Shown one piece after another: positions 27,419 through 36,145 of a DNA stretch of 64,000 nucleotides. Within the stretch, counting starts at the first letter, position 1, and every line of letters begins with the position of its first letter. The notes beneath the pieces are model-generated. The model saw only the letters and a program-made list of their open reading frames with translations. It was not told where the DNA came from and searched no databases. Position numbers and translations under genes: made by a program. The stretch spans positions 124,001 to 188,000 of the forward strand of contig NZ_JADWOV010000317.1 in NCBI RefSeq assembly GCF_015767435.1, written 5' to 3'. The DNA comes from Polaribacter sp. BAL334. GTDB lineage: Bacteria; Bacteroidota; Bacteroidia; Flavobacteriales; Flavobacteriaceae.

Positions 27419-28267
27419 ATGAAAAAAATTATTTTAACTTTATTAGTTGCCTTTGTTGGATTCAACGCAAATGCACAAATCAAAACGCCTCAACCAAGTA
27501 CATCTCAAAAAATTGAGCAAGCAGTTGGTTTATCAAACATCACTTTAGAATATTCAAGACCAAATATGAATGGAAGAACCATTTTTGGGGATTTAGTTCC
27601 TTTTGGAAAAGTTTGGAGAACTGGAGCAAATGCCAACACAAAAATTACTTTTTCAACCGATGTTACTATTGATGGGAAAAGTTTAAAAAAAGGAACTTAT
27701 GCCATTTTTACAAAACCAAATGAGAGTTCTTGGGAAGTAATTTTCTATTCAGATGCAACAAATTGGGGAGCTCCAAGAACTTGGGACGAAACAAAAGTAG
27801 CATTACAAACATCCGTAAATGTGCAAGAAATGCCTATGAATATTGAAACTTTTACAATGACTTTTGATGATATTACTAACAATTCAGCTGTAATTGGAAT
27901 TTTATGGGAAAAAGTATATGTGGGAATAAAATTTGAAACTCCTACAGATATGATGGTAAGTTCACAAATTGAAAAAATGATGGCAGGACCTTCTGCTGAT
28001 GATTTTTATGCTTCAGCAGTGTATTATTTACAAGCAAATAAAGACATCAAACAAGCGCAAGATTGGATTGACAAAGCTGTAGAAATGACCAAAGACAAAC
28101 CAAGATATTGGTTTTTGCGTCAACAATCCTTAATTCATGCAAAAGCAGGTAACAAAAAAGGGGCAATTGCAGCTGCAAAAGCATCTTTAAAATATGCTGA
28201 AGAAGGTAAAAATGAGGATTATATCAAAATGAACAAAGATTCTTTGAAAGAATGGGGAGCCATGTAA
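27419..28267 (+). CDS. DUF2911 family secreted protein
   Basis: The 282-residue protein has a signal peptide (MKKIILTLLVAFVGFNANAQ) and a DUF2911 domain (about 25-170), with the signature VGLSNITLEYSRPNMNGRTIFGDLVPFGKVWRTGANANTK shown here in parts: EYSRPNMNGR, FGKVWRTGAN, and KKGTYAIFTKP. A C-terminal helical region (about 195-280) looks like TPR-type repeats. DUF2911 proteins are periplasmic or outer-membrane associated in Bacteroidetes, with no assigned role. It has its own promoter and a terminator 20 bases after the stop. Confidence 0.9.
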   Translation: MKKIILTLLVAFVGFNANAQIKTPQPSTSQKIEQAVGLSNITLEYSRPNMNGRTIFGDLVPFGKVWRTGANANTKITFSTDVTIDGKSLKKGTYAIFTKPNESSWEVIFYSDATNWGAPRTWDETKVALQTSVNVQEMPMNIETFTMTFDDITNNSAVIGILWEKVYVGIKFETPTDMMVSSQIEKMMAGPSADDFYASAVYYLQANKDIKQAQDWIDKAVEMTKDKPRYWFLRQQSLIHAKAGNKKGAIAAAKASLKYAEEGKNEDYIKMNKDSLKEWGAM

Positions 28268-28285
28268 TTTGACTCTTTTAAATAT

Positions 28286-28318
28286 AAAAATCCCAATTGA
28301 AAAATTGGGATTTTTTTT
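28286..28318. terminator. Bidirectional Rho-independent terminator
   Basis: AAAAATCCCAATT at 28286-28298 pairs with AATTGGGATTTTT at 28303-28315 around a 4-base loop. The T run of eight on the plus strand, and the A run on the other side, serve both the DUF2911 gene and the convergent oxidoreductase gene. Confidence 0.85.
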
Positions 28319-28328
28319 GTTCAATTTT

Positions 28329-29303
28329 CTAATACTCCAAACCAATAATTGCTCGAACTTTATCTAAAGTTGCCATCAAGTTTTTTGAAAACTCAAAAGT
28401 CATCAAATGACTTTCTTTTGAATTTGAATTCAATAGTTGATTAAAATGTTCAATTTCAAAATTATAGCCATGAGTAGAGCACTCAAAATCAACTGTTTCT
28501 TGATGACCATTTTGTGAAATTGTAAGATTACTTGGACCGTGAAATGGCCTATTGATTGTCAAAATTGCTTCCTCGAAATGAAAAATTGCAGTAATTGGAG
28601 TATTCTCTAAAAGCGTACTTTTTAAATGCGCTTTGGCACCATTATAATGAAAAATCATATCGCAAGAAGAATCAACTCCATTTTCAAAAAAAGTGGCTTT
28701 TGCTTCCATATTTTCAGGAATTCCTAAAATTGAAAGCGCTGCAAAAATGGGATAAATACCAATATCCAACAAGCTTCCTCCTCCAACTTCTTTTCTGAAA
28801 AGTCTATTTTGCAAATCATAAGGCGCATAAAATCCGAAATCTGCTTCTAATTTTTGAATTTTTCCAAATTTTTCGTTTTTCACAATATCAATAACATATT
28901 GATAATGAGGTAAAAATCGCGTCCAAAGTGCTTCCATCAATAAAACATTATTTTCATTTGCAACTTGAATCATTTCAGAAACTTCTTCTGAATTCATAGC
29001 AAATGCTTTTTCGCACAATACTGCTTTTTTATGTTTTAAACAAAGTATGGAATATTCTTTGTGAGAACTATGTGGAGTCGCAATATAAATGGCATCAATT
29101 TCAGGATCTTTGACTAATTTTTCGTAGGAATCATAGGCTTTTTTTGAGCCATATTGTTGTGCAAAATCATCTGCTTTTTCTTGATTTCTAGAGGCAACTG
29201 CATGCAATTCACATCCTGAAACTGTTTTTAAATCTGTCGCAAATTTATGAGCGATTTTTCCCAATCCTAAAATTCCCCATTTAATCGTTTTAGTTGTTTG
29301 CAT
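28329..29303 (-). CDS. Gfo/Idh/MocA family oxidoreductase
   Basis: The 324-residue protein starts KWGILGLGKIAHKFATDLKT, the Rossmann GxGxxA motif, and later has IDAIYIATPHSSH, KAVLCEKAFAMN (the EKP-like block with A for P) and a GGGSLLDIGIYP segment. These enzymes use NAD(P)+ to oxidise sugars, inositols or related compounds. The gene overlaps the SSS symporter by 14 bases, and both belong to an operon with a PIG-L deacetylase and a 35-residue membrane peptide. Substrate is probably a sugar or deacetylated glycoconjugate product; this is inference. Confidence 0.9.
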   Translation of the reverse strand: MQTTKTIKWGILGLGKIAHKFATDLKTVSGCELHAVASRNQEKADDFAQQYGSKKAYDSYEKLVKDPEIDAIYIATPHSSHKEYSILCLKHKKAVLCEKAFAMNSEEVSEMIQVANENNVLLMEALWTRFLPHYQYVIDIVKNEKFGKIQKLEADFGFYAPYDLQNRLFRKEVGGGSLLDIGIYPIFAALSILGIPENMEAKATFFENGVDSSCDMIFHYNGAKAHLKSTLLENTPITAIFHFEEAILTINRPFHGPSNLTISQNGHQETVDFECSTHGYNFEIEHFNQLLNSNSKESHLMTFEFSKNLMATLDKVRAIIGLEY

Positions 29304-30996
29304 ATACTGTTTTTAAGTTATTAAAAAATTGAAGAAATACAGCTATCAACATCACCAAAACGCAACCCAATAAATTGAGCCATAAATAAGGTAAATAGTC
29401 TAAATACCAAACAATTATAATCAAAATTTGTGTGATAATTGCTGCTATAAAAACCGCATTTCCTCTCACATATTTGATGAAAAATGCCAACAGAAAAATT
29501 CCTAAGACATTACCATAAAAAATAGAACCGATGATGTTTACCAACTGAATTAAATTATCAAACAAATTGGCAATACAAGCCACAGAAATCGCAATAATTC
29601 CCCACAAAAGTGTAAACCATTTGGATGCTTTTACATAATGCAATTCACTTTTTTCAATTTTGTTGCTTCTTTTATACAAATCCATGGCAGTTGTACTCGC
29701 TAAAGCATTCAATTCTGAGGCAGTTGAAGACATGGCAGCTGACAAAATTACTGCCAATAATAATCCAATCAAACCTTTTGGTAAGTTATTCAAAATGAAA
29801 TGAATAAATACATAATCTTTGTCATTAGATTCAATTTTTTCGAGCGGATTTTCTACGTTAATTTTATCAATAATGGCTTTGGAAGCTTCTTTTAAAATAG
29901 CGTCTTTTTCGTTTAAAGATTGAATTTCTGCTACTTCATGTTTCTGAATTCCATCAGCTAATAATTGTTTTTTGGAAGTTTCGATATCAATATGTTTTGC
30001 TTGAAGTTCTTGAAAATCAGAAGCATATTTTGAATTTTGAACTACTTCAGTTGCTTTTGGATTGAAATTCAAAGGAGAGGCATTGAATTGATAAAACACA
30101 AAAACCATCACACCAACTAACAAAATAAAAAATTGCATGGGCACTTTTAGCAAGCCATTAAAAATCATTCCCAACTGACTTTCTCTAACAGATTTTCCTG
30201 ATAAATAACGCTGCACTTGACTTTGGTCAGTTCCAAAATAGGAAAGCATCAAAAAAGTTCCACCAATAAAACCTGTCCAAACTGTGTACCTATTATTTAA
30301 ATCAAAAGAAAAATCTAGGATTTCCATTTTGCCAGAAGCACCTGCAATTTCGAGTGCTTTTGTAAAAGTAATTTCATTGGGAAGTTGATTGACTATCATC
30401 CAAAATGCGATAAACATTCCTAAAAAAATGATAATCATTTGCTGTTTCTGAGTCACATTTACTGCTTTTGTTCCGCCAGAAACTGTATAAATAATGACTA
30501 AAAAACCGATAATAATATTCAATGAAAATAAATCCCAACCCAATACTGCGCTCAAAATAATTGCGGGAGCAAAAATGGTAATTCCTGCAGATAATCCTCT
30601 TTGAATCAAAAATAAAATTGCGGTTAAACTTCTTGTTTTTACATCAAACCTTCCTTCCAAAAACTCGTAAGCTGTGTATACTTTTAATCTGTGATACATT
30701 GGAATAAAAACCAAACAAATGATAATCATGGCTATTGGCAATCCAAAATAAAATTGGACAAAACCCATTCCGCTATGAAAAGCTTGACCTGGAGTGGATA
30801 AAAAAGTAATGGCACTTGCCTGAGTTGCCATCACAGAAAGCCCAATTGTCCACCATTTTGTATCATTTCCTCCTTTGATATAATCCTGAACATTGGTGTT
30901 TTTTCGGGTAACATAGGTACCATAAACAACAATAAAAATGAGTGTAATTGAGAGAATAATCCAATCTACCAATGCTAATTTACTTTGTATTTCCAT
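29290..30996 (-). CDS. Sodium:solute symporter of the PIG-L operon
   Basis: The 568-residue protein is an SSS transporter with about 13 membrane segments; the signature TQASAITFLSTPGQAFHSGMGF lies near residue 60 and GGTKAVNVTQKQQM near 180. A hydrophilic insertion with coiled-coil character (about 310-390) separates two membrane blocks. It imports a solute with Na+. The start is 4 bases after the stop of a 35-residue membrane-peptide gene, and the 3' end overlaps the oxidoreductase gene by 14 bases. Confidence 0.9.
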   Translation of the reverse strand: MEIQSKLALVDWIILSITLIFIVVYGTYVTRKNTNVQDYIKGGNDTKWWTIGLSVMATQASAITFLSTPGQAFHSGMGFVQFYFGLPIAMIIICLVFIPMYHRLKVYTAYEFLEGRFDVKTRSLTAILFLIQRGLSAGITIFAPAIILSAVLGWDLFSLNIIIGFLVIIYTVSGGTKAVNVTQKQQMIIIFLGMFIAFWMIVNQLPNEITFTKALEIAGASGKMEILDFSFDLNNRYTVWTGFIGGTFLMLSYFGTDQSQVQRYLSGKSVRESQLGMIFNGLLKVPMQFFILLVGVMVFVFYQFNASPLNFNPKATEVVQNSKYASDFQELQAKHIDIETSKKQLLADGIQKHEVAEIQSLNEKDAILKEASKAIIDKINVENPLEKIESNDKDYVFIHFILNNLPKGLIGLLLAVILSAAMSSTASELNALASTTAMDLYKRSNKIEKSELHYVKASKWFTLLWGIIAISVACIANLFDNLIQLVNIIGSIFYGNVLGIFLLAFFIKYVRGNAVFIAAIITQILIIIVWYLDYLPYLWLNLLGCVLVMLIAVFLQFFNNLKTVYANN

Positions 30997-30999
30997 AAA

Positions 31000-31107
31000 T
31001 TAGAAGGCAAAATAGTTCATTAAAAAATAAAAAATAAGAATATACACCAAATTGGCAATCAGTACAATTGTATATTCTTTAGTCCATTTTTTGTTGGTTT
31101 GATTCAT
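31000..31107 (-). CDS. 35-residue single-TM peptide upstream of the SSS gene
   Basis: The minus strand from the ATG at 31107 encodes MNQTNKKWTKEYTIVLIANL followed by a hydrophobic stretch ending MNYFAF. It has a positively charged N-terminus and one membrane helix. It lies 18 bases downstream of the PIG-L gene and its stop is 4 bases before the symporter start, so it is certainly within the operon. Size and position match small accessory subunits of SSS transporters, though this is shorter than DUF4212. It is too short to be called by usual gene finders. Confidence 0.7.
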   Translation of the reverse strand: MNQTNKKWTKEYTIVLIANLVYILIFYFLMNYFAF

Positions 31108-31125
31108 TTCTTAACGGTTCAATAA

Positions 31126-33651
31126 CTAGTTTTTTTCTTCTATTTTCTCTTCAATTTTTTCTTCCAAGTTTTTGGGAAGTGATAACATATTTGCAAACAA
31201 CTTGTAGGCTCCTGAAACTCCTGCAGGCAATTCTCTAAAAAAACTCAAACCTGTGTAAACGTAATTGCCTTTTCCATATTTTGCCACTAATAAACTTCCA
31301 TCTTTAGGTGATTCTCCTTTGTCTTTCATTGATAAAATAGCTTTGTATTCTTGACTCCAAGAATTTGGAAAATACAAACCTCTTTCTTGAGTCCAACCTT
31401 TAAAATCTTCTTGTGTAATTTTATTTGGAAAGTTCAAAATCGGATGCGTTTCATCCAACAAAACAACTTCAGAAAGCTCGTCTGTAACTCTGTTACTAGA
31501 TAATTGTAACGAAAAAGGCGCACCCACATCAACACCTCTATTGGTGTTGTATTGAACGATTAAATTCCCTCCTTTTTCAACATATTCTAATAAATATTTC
31601 TGTTTAAATTTCAATTCATCAATCACATTATATGCTCTGATTCCCAGTATGATAGCATTATATTTTTCAAGTGATACTTCATTTATTTCTGAGGGAATAA
31701 TTTCTTCTACTTGGTACCCTATTTGACGTAAACTTTCAGGAATTGCATCTCCTGCACCTTTGATATATCCTATAAAATTGCCTGATTTTTCAATATTTAA
31801 ACGCACAATTTTTGCTTCGGAATTCAATAAAACAGTTTGTTTAGGAATATGGTTATAATTGATTTCAATCAACTCTTTATCAAATTGTTCTTCATTAATT
31901 GTTGCAAGAACTTTAAGCATTCCTTCTTCTTGATTTTTCGGAGGAAAAACTAAAAATTCAACAACTTGTTTGTCGTTTTTTTGCTGAATATCAAAATGAT
32001 GATTTTGTGGTTCAATTTTCCAATTTTGTGGAACTTGTAAAGAAACATTCCCATTGATATAATTAGTTCCTGAACGAATTTCAAGGGCTACTTTTTTAGG
32101 AATACTATCAGAAAAAATAAGCACTTTTTCAGTTAATTTTGTAGTTACTTTTGGTAGAATTTCAAAAGGTTCATAAATTTCGCCTTTGTCACTTTCTGCA
32201 TATCTTCTTACAACATTTTTGGTAATGGTAATTGAGGTATAATTTATAACCAAATTAAACTCAAAAGAAACTTCTGAAGGAGTTGTTGGATTTCCTATGA
32301 TTTGCTGATTATCAACATGATACATTCCAATACTTGGTGTATCTTTCAGCCAATATGGAGCACTATACTTGTTCGTTTTTAAAATGATGACCTCTTTAAA
32401 ATTGATTTTTTCATTGTTTGGCAACTCAATTCCTTTATAAATAGGAGATGAGTCAAAAGAACTTTTGATGGCTGTCAATTGAACAGGAAAATTGCTTCTG
32501 TTAATCAATTCAAAATTCACGGTTATTTTTTCATTTGGATTTCCACTAGCACTTTCTGCGGAAACCTCCAAATACAACCCTAAACAAGCTTCAATGATTT
32601 CTAAAAGCTGTTTTTCTTTAATTTTTCTCCAATGTTCATCCTCCAAAAGTTGTACTTTTTGATACGCTTCTAACAATTTAGGCAAATGTTTTGACGGATT
32701 TACAAAATCAAATTTATGTTCAATTTCGTATAAAATTTTCCCAATTTCTTCTCCATCTTTAACACGACTCCATGTGGTATTGATGCCTGAAAAAACATCG
32801 TTTTTTACTTTTAAGGAATCGCCTTTTAAAAATTCTAAATATTCATTTTCACTGCCTCTTGTGCTTAATCTTCCAAATCCTTGACACAAATGTTGGCTAC
32901 TTGCAATTGCTGCAATTTCGTTATTAGAAAGTCCTTTTAATGGATAATAAATACCAACATCCAACTTTGAAAGCTCTTTTGTGGCGTTTTCAAAATCGTC
33001 AGAATTTCTATAAAACCAAGAGGATGTGTTGAAAAACAATCTTTTTGGTTGCCATGTTTCTGTAAATTGTAATTGATCTTTAAATTGATTTTCATCAGCA
33101 GCCAATTCAAAAGCTTCCACACTCAACATGGCAGAAGTTGTATGATGACCATGAGTTGAACCAGGCGTTTTATGATTAAATCTATTGATAATTACATCAG
33201 GTTTAAAAGTTCTAATTGCCCAAACTACATCACTTAAGACCTTTTCTTTATCCCAAATTTGCAAAGTTTCATCAGGATGTTTTGAATATCCAAAGTCATT
33301 CGCTCTTGTGAAAAATTGTTCTCCACCATCAATATTTCTTGCAGCCAAAAGCTCTTGAGTTCTGATAACGCCCAGTAATTCTCTGATTTCTGGGCCAATT
33401 AAATTTTGACCTCCATCACCTCTTGTGATGGATAAATAACCAGTTCTTGCTTTTACGTGATTTGCTAAATATGAAATTAAACGCGTGTTTTCATCATCTG
33501 GATGCGCTGCAATGTATAAAGCAGTTCCCAGAAAATTGAGTTTCTGAATTTTTTCATATAGCTGATTTGAAGAAAGTTTAGCTGGCTTTTGAGCGAAAAA
33601 AAATCCTGAAATCAAAAAAAATGAAAGCGTAAAAAGAAAAGATTTATTCAT
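31126..33651 (-). CDS. PIG-L family deacetylase
   Basis: The 841-residue protein has a signal peptide (cleaved near residue 20), the PIG-L/LmbE zinc motif AAHPDDEN (H50, D52-D53) and a second metal block STHGHHTTS. A long C-terminal beta-rich region and a glutamine-amidotransferase-like domain (LGIRAYNVIDELKFKQ, about 640-820) follow. The family removes N-acetyl groups from GlcNAc-containing conjugates. Here it would act in the periplasm or outer membrane. It is the first gene of an operon with a membrane peptide, SSS transporter and oxidoreductase, which suggests hydrolysis, uptake and oxidation of a deacetylated product. Confidence 0.9.
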   Translation of the reverse strand: MNKSFLFTLSFFLISGFFFAQKPAKLSSNQLYEKIQKLNFLGTALYIAAHPDDENTRLISYLANHVKARTGYLSITRGDGGQNLIGPEIRELLGVIRTQELLAARNIDGGEQFFTRANDFGYSKHPDETLQIWDKEKVLSDVVWAIRTFKPDVIINRFNHKTPGSTHGHHTTSAMLSVEAFELAADENQFKDQLQFTETWQPKRLFFNTSSWFYRNSDDFENATKELSKLDVGIYYPLKGLSNNEIAAIASSQHLCQGFGRLSTRGSENEYLEFLKGDSLKVKNDVFSGINTTWSRVKDGEEIGKILYEIEHKFDFVNPSKHLPKLLEAYQKVQLLEDEHWRKIKEKQLLEIIEACLGLYLEVSAESASGNPNEKITVNFELINRSNFPVQLTAIKSSFDSSPIYKGIELPNNEKINFKEVIILKTNKYSAPYWLKDTPSIGMYHVDNQQIIGNPTTPSEVSFEFNLVINYTSITITKNVVRRYAESDKGEIYEPFEILPKVTTKLTEKVLIFSDSIPKKVALEIRSGTNYINGNVSLQVPQNWKIEPQNHHFDIQQKNDKQVVEFLVFPPKNQEEGMLKVLATINEEQFDKELIEINYNHIPKQTVLLNSEAKIVRLNIEKSGNFIGYIKGAGDAIPESLRQIGYQVEEIIPSEINEVSLEKYNAIILGIRAYNVIDELKFKQKYLLEYVEKGGNLIVQYNTNRGVDVGAPFSLQLSSNRVTDELSEVVLLDETHPILNFPNKITQEDFKGWTQERGLYFPNSWSQEYKAILSMKDKGESPKDGSLLVAKYGKGNYVYTGLSFFRELPAGVSGAYKLFANMLSLPKNLEEKIEEKIEEKN

Positions 33652-33789
33652 TGAGTGTACATTTCAAAACGAACAAAAATAGCTTTTTTATCTTCTTATG
33701 GAACTTCATTAACATAAAAATAACTTAAAATCGTTAACAAAATAGCAAAACCTGTTGATAAATTAATTTTTTAAATACCATATTTAGAA

Positions 33790-33797
33790 TATATTTG
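33790..33797 (+). promoter_or_regulatory. -7 box of dnaN
   Basis: TATATTTG matches TAnnTTTG, 25 bases upstream of the dnaN ATG. No perfect TTG is found at the expected -33 distance; T-rich sequence is present there. Confidence 0.55.
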
Positions 33798-33822
33798 TAA
33801 AATAAACTAAGAAGAAAATTTA

Positions 33823-34941
33823 ATGAAATTTATTGTATCTAGTTCTCAATTATTAAAGCAATTACAAGTATTAGGAGGCGTTATTAATAGTAACAACACG
33901 TTGCCTATTTTAGATAATTTTTTATTCGAATTGTCTGAAAATCAACTAAAAATATCTGCATCAGATTTAGAAACTACAATGAGTTCTGTGGTTGAAGTGG
34001 AAAGTGATAGTTCAGGTTCCATTGCAGTTTCTGCCCGTTTATTAACAGATACTTTAAAAACGTTTCCTGATCAACCATTGACATTCAAAACGGATGGAAA
34101 TAGTAAAATTGAAATTATTTCAGATCAAGGAAATTATGATATGGCCTATTTTGCAGGTGATGAATTTCCAAAAGCGGTAAATTTACCTTCTCCAAGCAAA
34201 ACAGTTGTTCCTGCTCATATCCTTGGAACTGCTATTTCAAAAACCATTTTTGCAGCTGGTAATGATGATTTAAGACCCGTAATGAGTGGCGTTTTCTTTC
34301 AATTTAGTTCACAAAGTTTGACATTTGTGGCTACAGATGCTCATAAATTAGTGAAATACTCTAGAACAGACGTTACTTCAGATAAAACTGCAGAATTTAT
34401 CATGCCAAAAAAACCTTTGAATTTATTGAAAGGAATTTTAAGTAGTTCTGATAGTGAAGTGATTATTGAATATAATGACTCAAATGCAAAATTTACTTTC
34501 GATAATGTAGTATTAGTTTGTCGTTTAATTGATGGAAAATATCCAAATTACGAAGCTGTAATTCCGAAAGAAAATCCAAATAAGTTAACTGTTGACAGAG
34601 CTTCTTTCTTAAATTCTGTAAAACGTGTTTCTATTTTTTCAAGCAAAACAACTCACCAAATTCGATTGAAAATGGCAGGAACAGAATTGAATATTTCTGC
34701 TGAAGATATCGATTTTTCAAACAAAGCTGACGAACGTTTAAGCTGTGATTATCAAGGTGATGACATGAAAATTGGTTTCAATTCGCGTTTTTTAAGTGAA
34801 ATGTTGAGCAACTTAAGTTCTAACGAAGTTTTGATAGAAATGTCATTGCCAAATAGAGCTGGAATTTTAACTCCTATTGACGGAACTGAAGAAGGAGAAC
34901 AAATTACCATGTTAGTAATGCCAGTGATGTTGAATAATTAG
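33823..34941 (+). CDS. dnaN: DNA polymerase III sliding clamp (beta subunit)
   Basis: The 372-residue protein has the three-domain clamp plan, starting MKFIVSSSQLLKQLQVLGGV and ending EEGEQITMLVMPVML, with the central LRPVMSGVFFQF and ATDAHKLVKYSR blocks. It forms the dimeric ring that holds polymerase III on DNA. Length is normal. It has its own -7 box and a strong terminator. The gene is not next to dnaA here, as in many Bacteroidetes. Confidence 0.98.
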   Translation: MKFIVSSSQLLKQLQVLGGVINSNNTLPILDNFLFELSENQLKISASDLETTMSSVVEVESDSSGSIAVSARLLTDTLKTFPDQPLTFKTDGNSKIEIISDQGNYDMAYFAGDEFPKAVNLPSPSKTVVPAHILGTAISKTIFAAGNDDLRPVMSGVFFQFSSQSLTFVATDAHKLVKYSRTDVTSDKTAEFIMPKKPLNLLKGILSSSDSEVIIEYNDSNAKFTFDNVVLVCRLIDGKYPNYEAVIPKENPNKLTVDRASFLNSVKRVSIFSSKTTHQIRLKMAGTELNISAEDIDFSNKADERLSCDYQGDDMKIGFNSRFLSEMLSNLSSNEVLIEMSLPNRAGILTPIDGTEEGEQITMLVMPVMLNN

Positions 34942-34963
34942 AAATATAAAATCACAAAAATAT

Positions 34964-35011
34964 AAAACCACAATGGTTCTGTTTTACATCAGAAATCATT
35001 GTGGTTTTTTT
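34964..35011 (+). terminator. Rho-independent terminator of dnaN
   Basis: AAAACCACAATG at 34964-34975 pairs with CATTGTGGTTTT at 34997-35008, followed by T to 35011. The stem is 12 bp with a 21-base loop. It lies 23 bases after the dnaN stop. Confidence 0.85.
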
Positions 35012-35025
35012 GTTACTTTTATCAA

Positions 35026-35619
35026 ATGAATTTCCTAGCGCATATCTATTTATCTGACAATAATAAAAATATCATGATTGGTAATTTTATTGCTGACCAT
35101 ATCAAAGGAAATCAATTCAAACATTATCATGAAGAAATTCAAAAAGGCATTTTTTTACATCGTGAAATTGATACTTTTACAGATGCACACGAAATTGTAA
35201 GAAAAAGCAAACGCAGATTGCATGAGCGTTATAGGCATTATGATGGTGTAATTATTGATATTTTTTACGATCATTTTTTGGCTAAAAATTGGAATTCGTA
35301 TTCCACAATTCCTTTACAAATTTTCGCAAATAATGTTTATGAAATTTTGCAAGAAAACAGTGAAATATTACCAATTAAATCTATTAATTTTATAAAATAT
35401 ATGATTGAGCATAATATTTTATACAATTATCAATTCGAAAATGGCATTGAAATTGTTTTAAAAGGAATGAATCAGAGAACCAAAGGAAAATCTCAAATGG
35501 ATTTAGCCATTGAAGATTTGAAACTATTTCACCAAGATTTTGAAAATGACTTTTTGATTTTTTTCGAAGATTTACAAAATCACTCTATAAAATTTCTAAA
35601 AAACTATTCAATTTCATAA
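35026..35619 (+). CDS. ACP phosphodiesterase-like (AcpH/DUF479) protein
   Basis: From the ATG at 35026 (MNFLAHIYLSDNNKNIMIGN) the protein has 197 residues; an upstream in-frame start at 34999 lies in the dnaN terminator and is rejected. It carries the family blocks FLAHIYLS, GNFIADHIKG, GIFLHREIDTFTDAH and DGVIIDIFYDHFLA, with the HD-type metal residues. AcpH hydrolyses 4'-phosphopantetheine from holo-acyl-carrier protein. Cytoplasmic. Confidence 0.9.
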   Translation: MNFLAHIYLSDNNKNIMIGNFIADHIKGNQFKHYHEEIQKGIFLHREIDTFTDAHEIVRKSKRRLHERYRHYDGVIIDIFYDHFLAKNWNSYSTIPLQIFANNVYEILQENSEILPIKSINFIKYMIEHNILYNYQFENGIEIVLKGMNQRTKGKSQMDLAIEDLKLFHQDFENDFLIFFEDLQNHSIKFLKNYSIS

Positions 35620-35649
35620 ATTTACTAAAAAAATAAGAACCCTTTTTAT

Positions 35650-36066
35650 ATGATCCAACCATTTCACATCGCAATTCCAGTTCAAAATTTAGAAAAATGT
35701 CGTGCTTTTTACAGAGATGTTTTAGAATGTAAAGAAGGCAGAAGTGACACACATTGGGTTGATTTTGATTTTTTCGGACATCAATTAGTGATTCATCAAA
35801 AAGATGATTTTGTTGCTCAAAAAATTTCAAATCCTGTGGATGGTCATGATGTTCCTGTTCCGCATTTTGGGGTAGTTTTAACTTGGGAAGATTGGCATGT
35901 ATTAGCTGAAAAACTAAAAGCGGCCAATACAAAATTTGTCATAGAACCTGGTATTCGTTTTCAAGGAAAAGTGGGTGAACAAGCTACCCTATTTTTTAAT
36001 GACCCAGAAAATAACGCTCTTGAATTCAAAGCTTTTAAAGACATCAGTCAACTGTTTGCTAAATAA
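35650..36066 (+). CDS. VOC (glyoxalase/bleomycin resistance) family protein
   Basis: The 138-residue protein has two beta-alpha-beta-beta-beta repeats. Metal-ligand candidates are His7 in [13 protein letters not shown], the His of [10 protein letters not shown], and the Glu of ALEFKAF. The segment [15 protein letters not shown] is the classic VOC ending. Members include isomerases, dioxygenases and resistance proteins; this one is a generic stand-alone VOC. It follows the AcpH-like gene by 30 bases in the same direction. Confidence 0.88.
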   Translation: MIQPFHIAIPVQNLEKCRAFYRDVLECKEGRSDTHWVDFDFFGHQLVIHQKDDFVAQKISNPVDGHDVPVPHFGVVLTWEDWHVLAEKLKAANTKFVIEPGIRFQGKVGEQATLFFNDPENNALEFKAFKDISQLFAK

Positions 36067-36145
36067 TTACTATCAACTTTTTTTTATTAATTCAACTTTT
36101 CCAAATAATTACCTAACTTAGCTTCCGATTTTTTATATCACAAAA

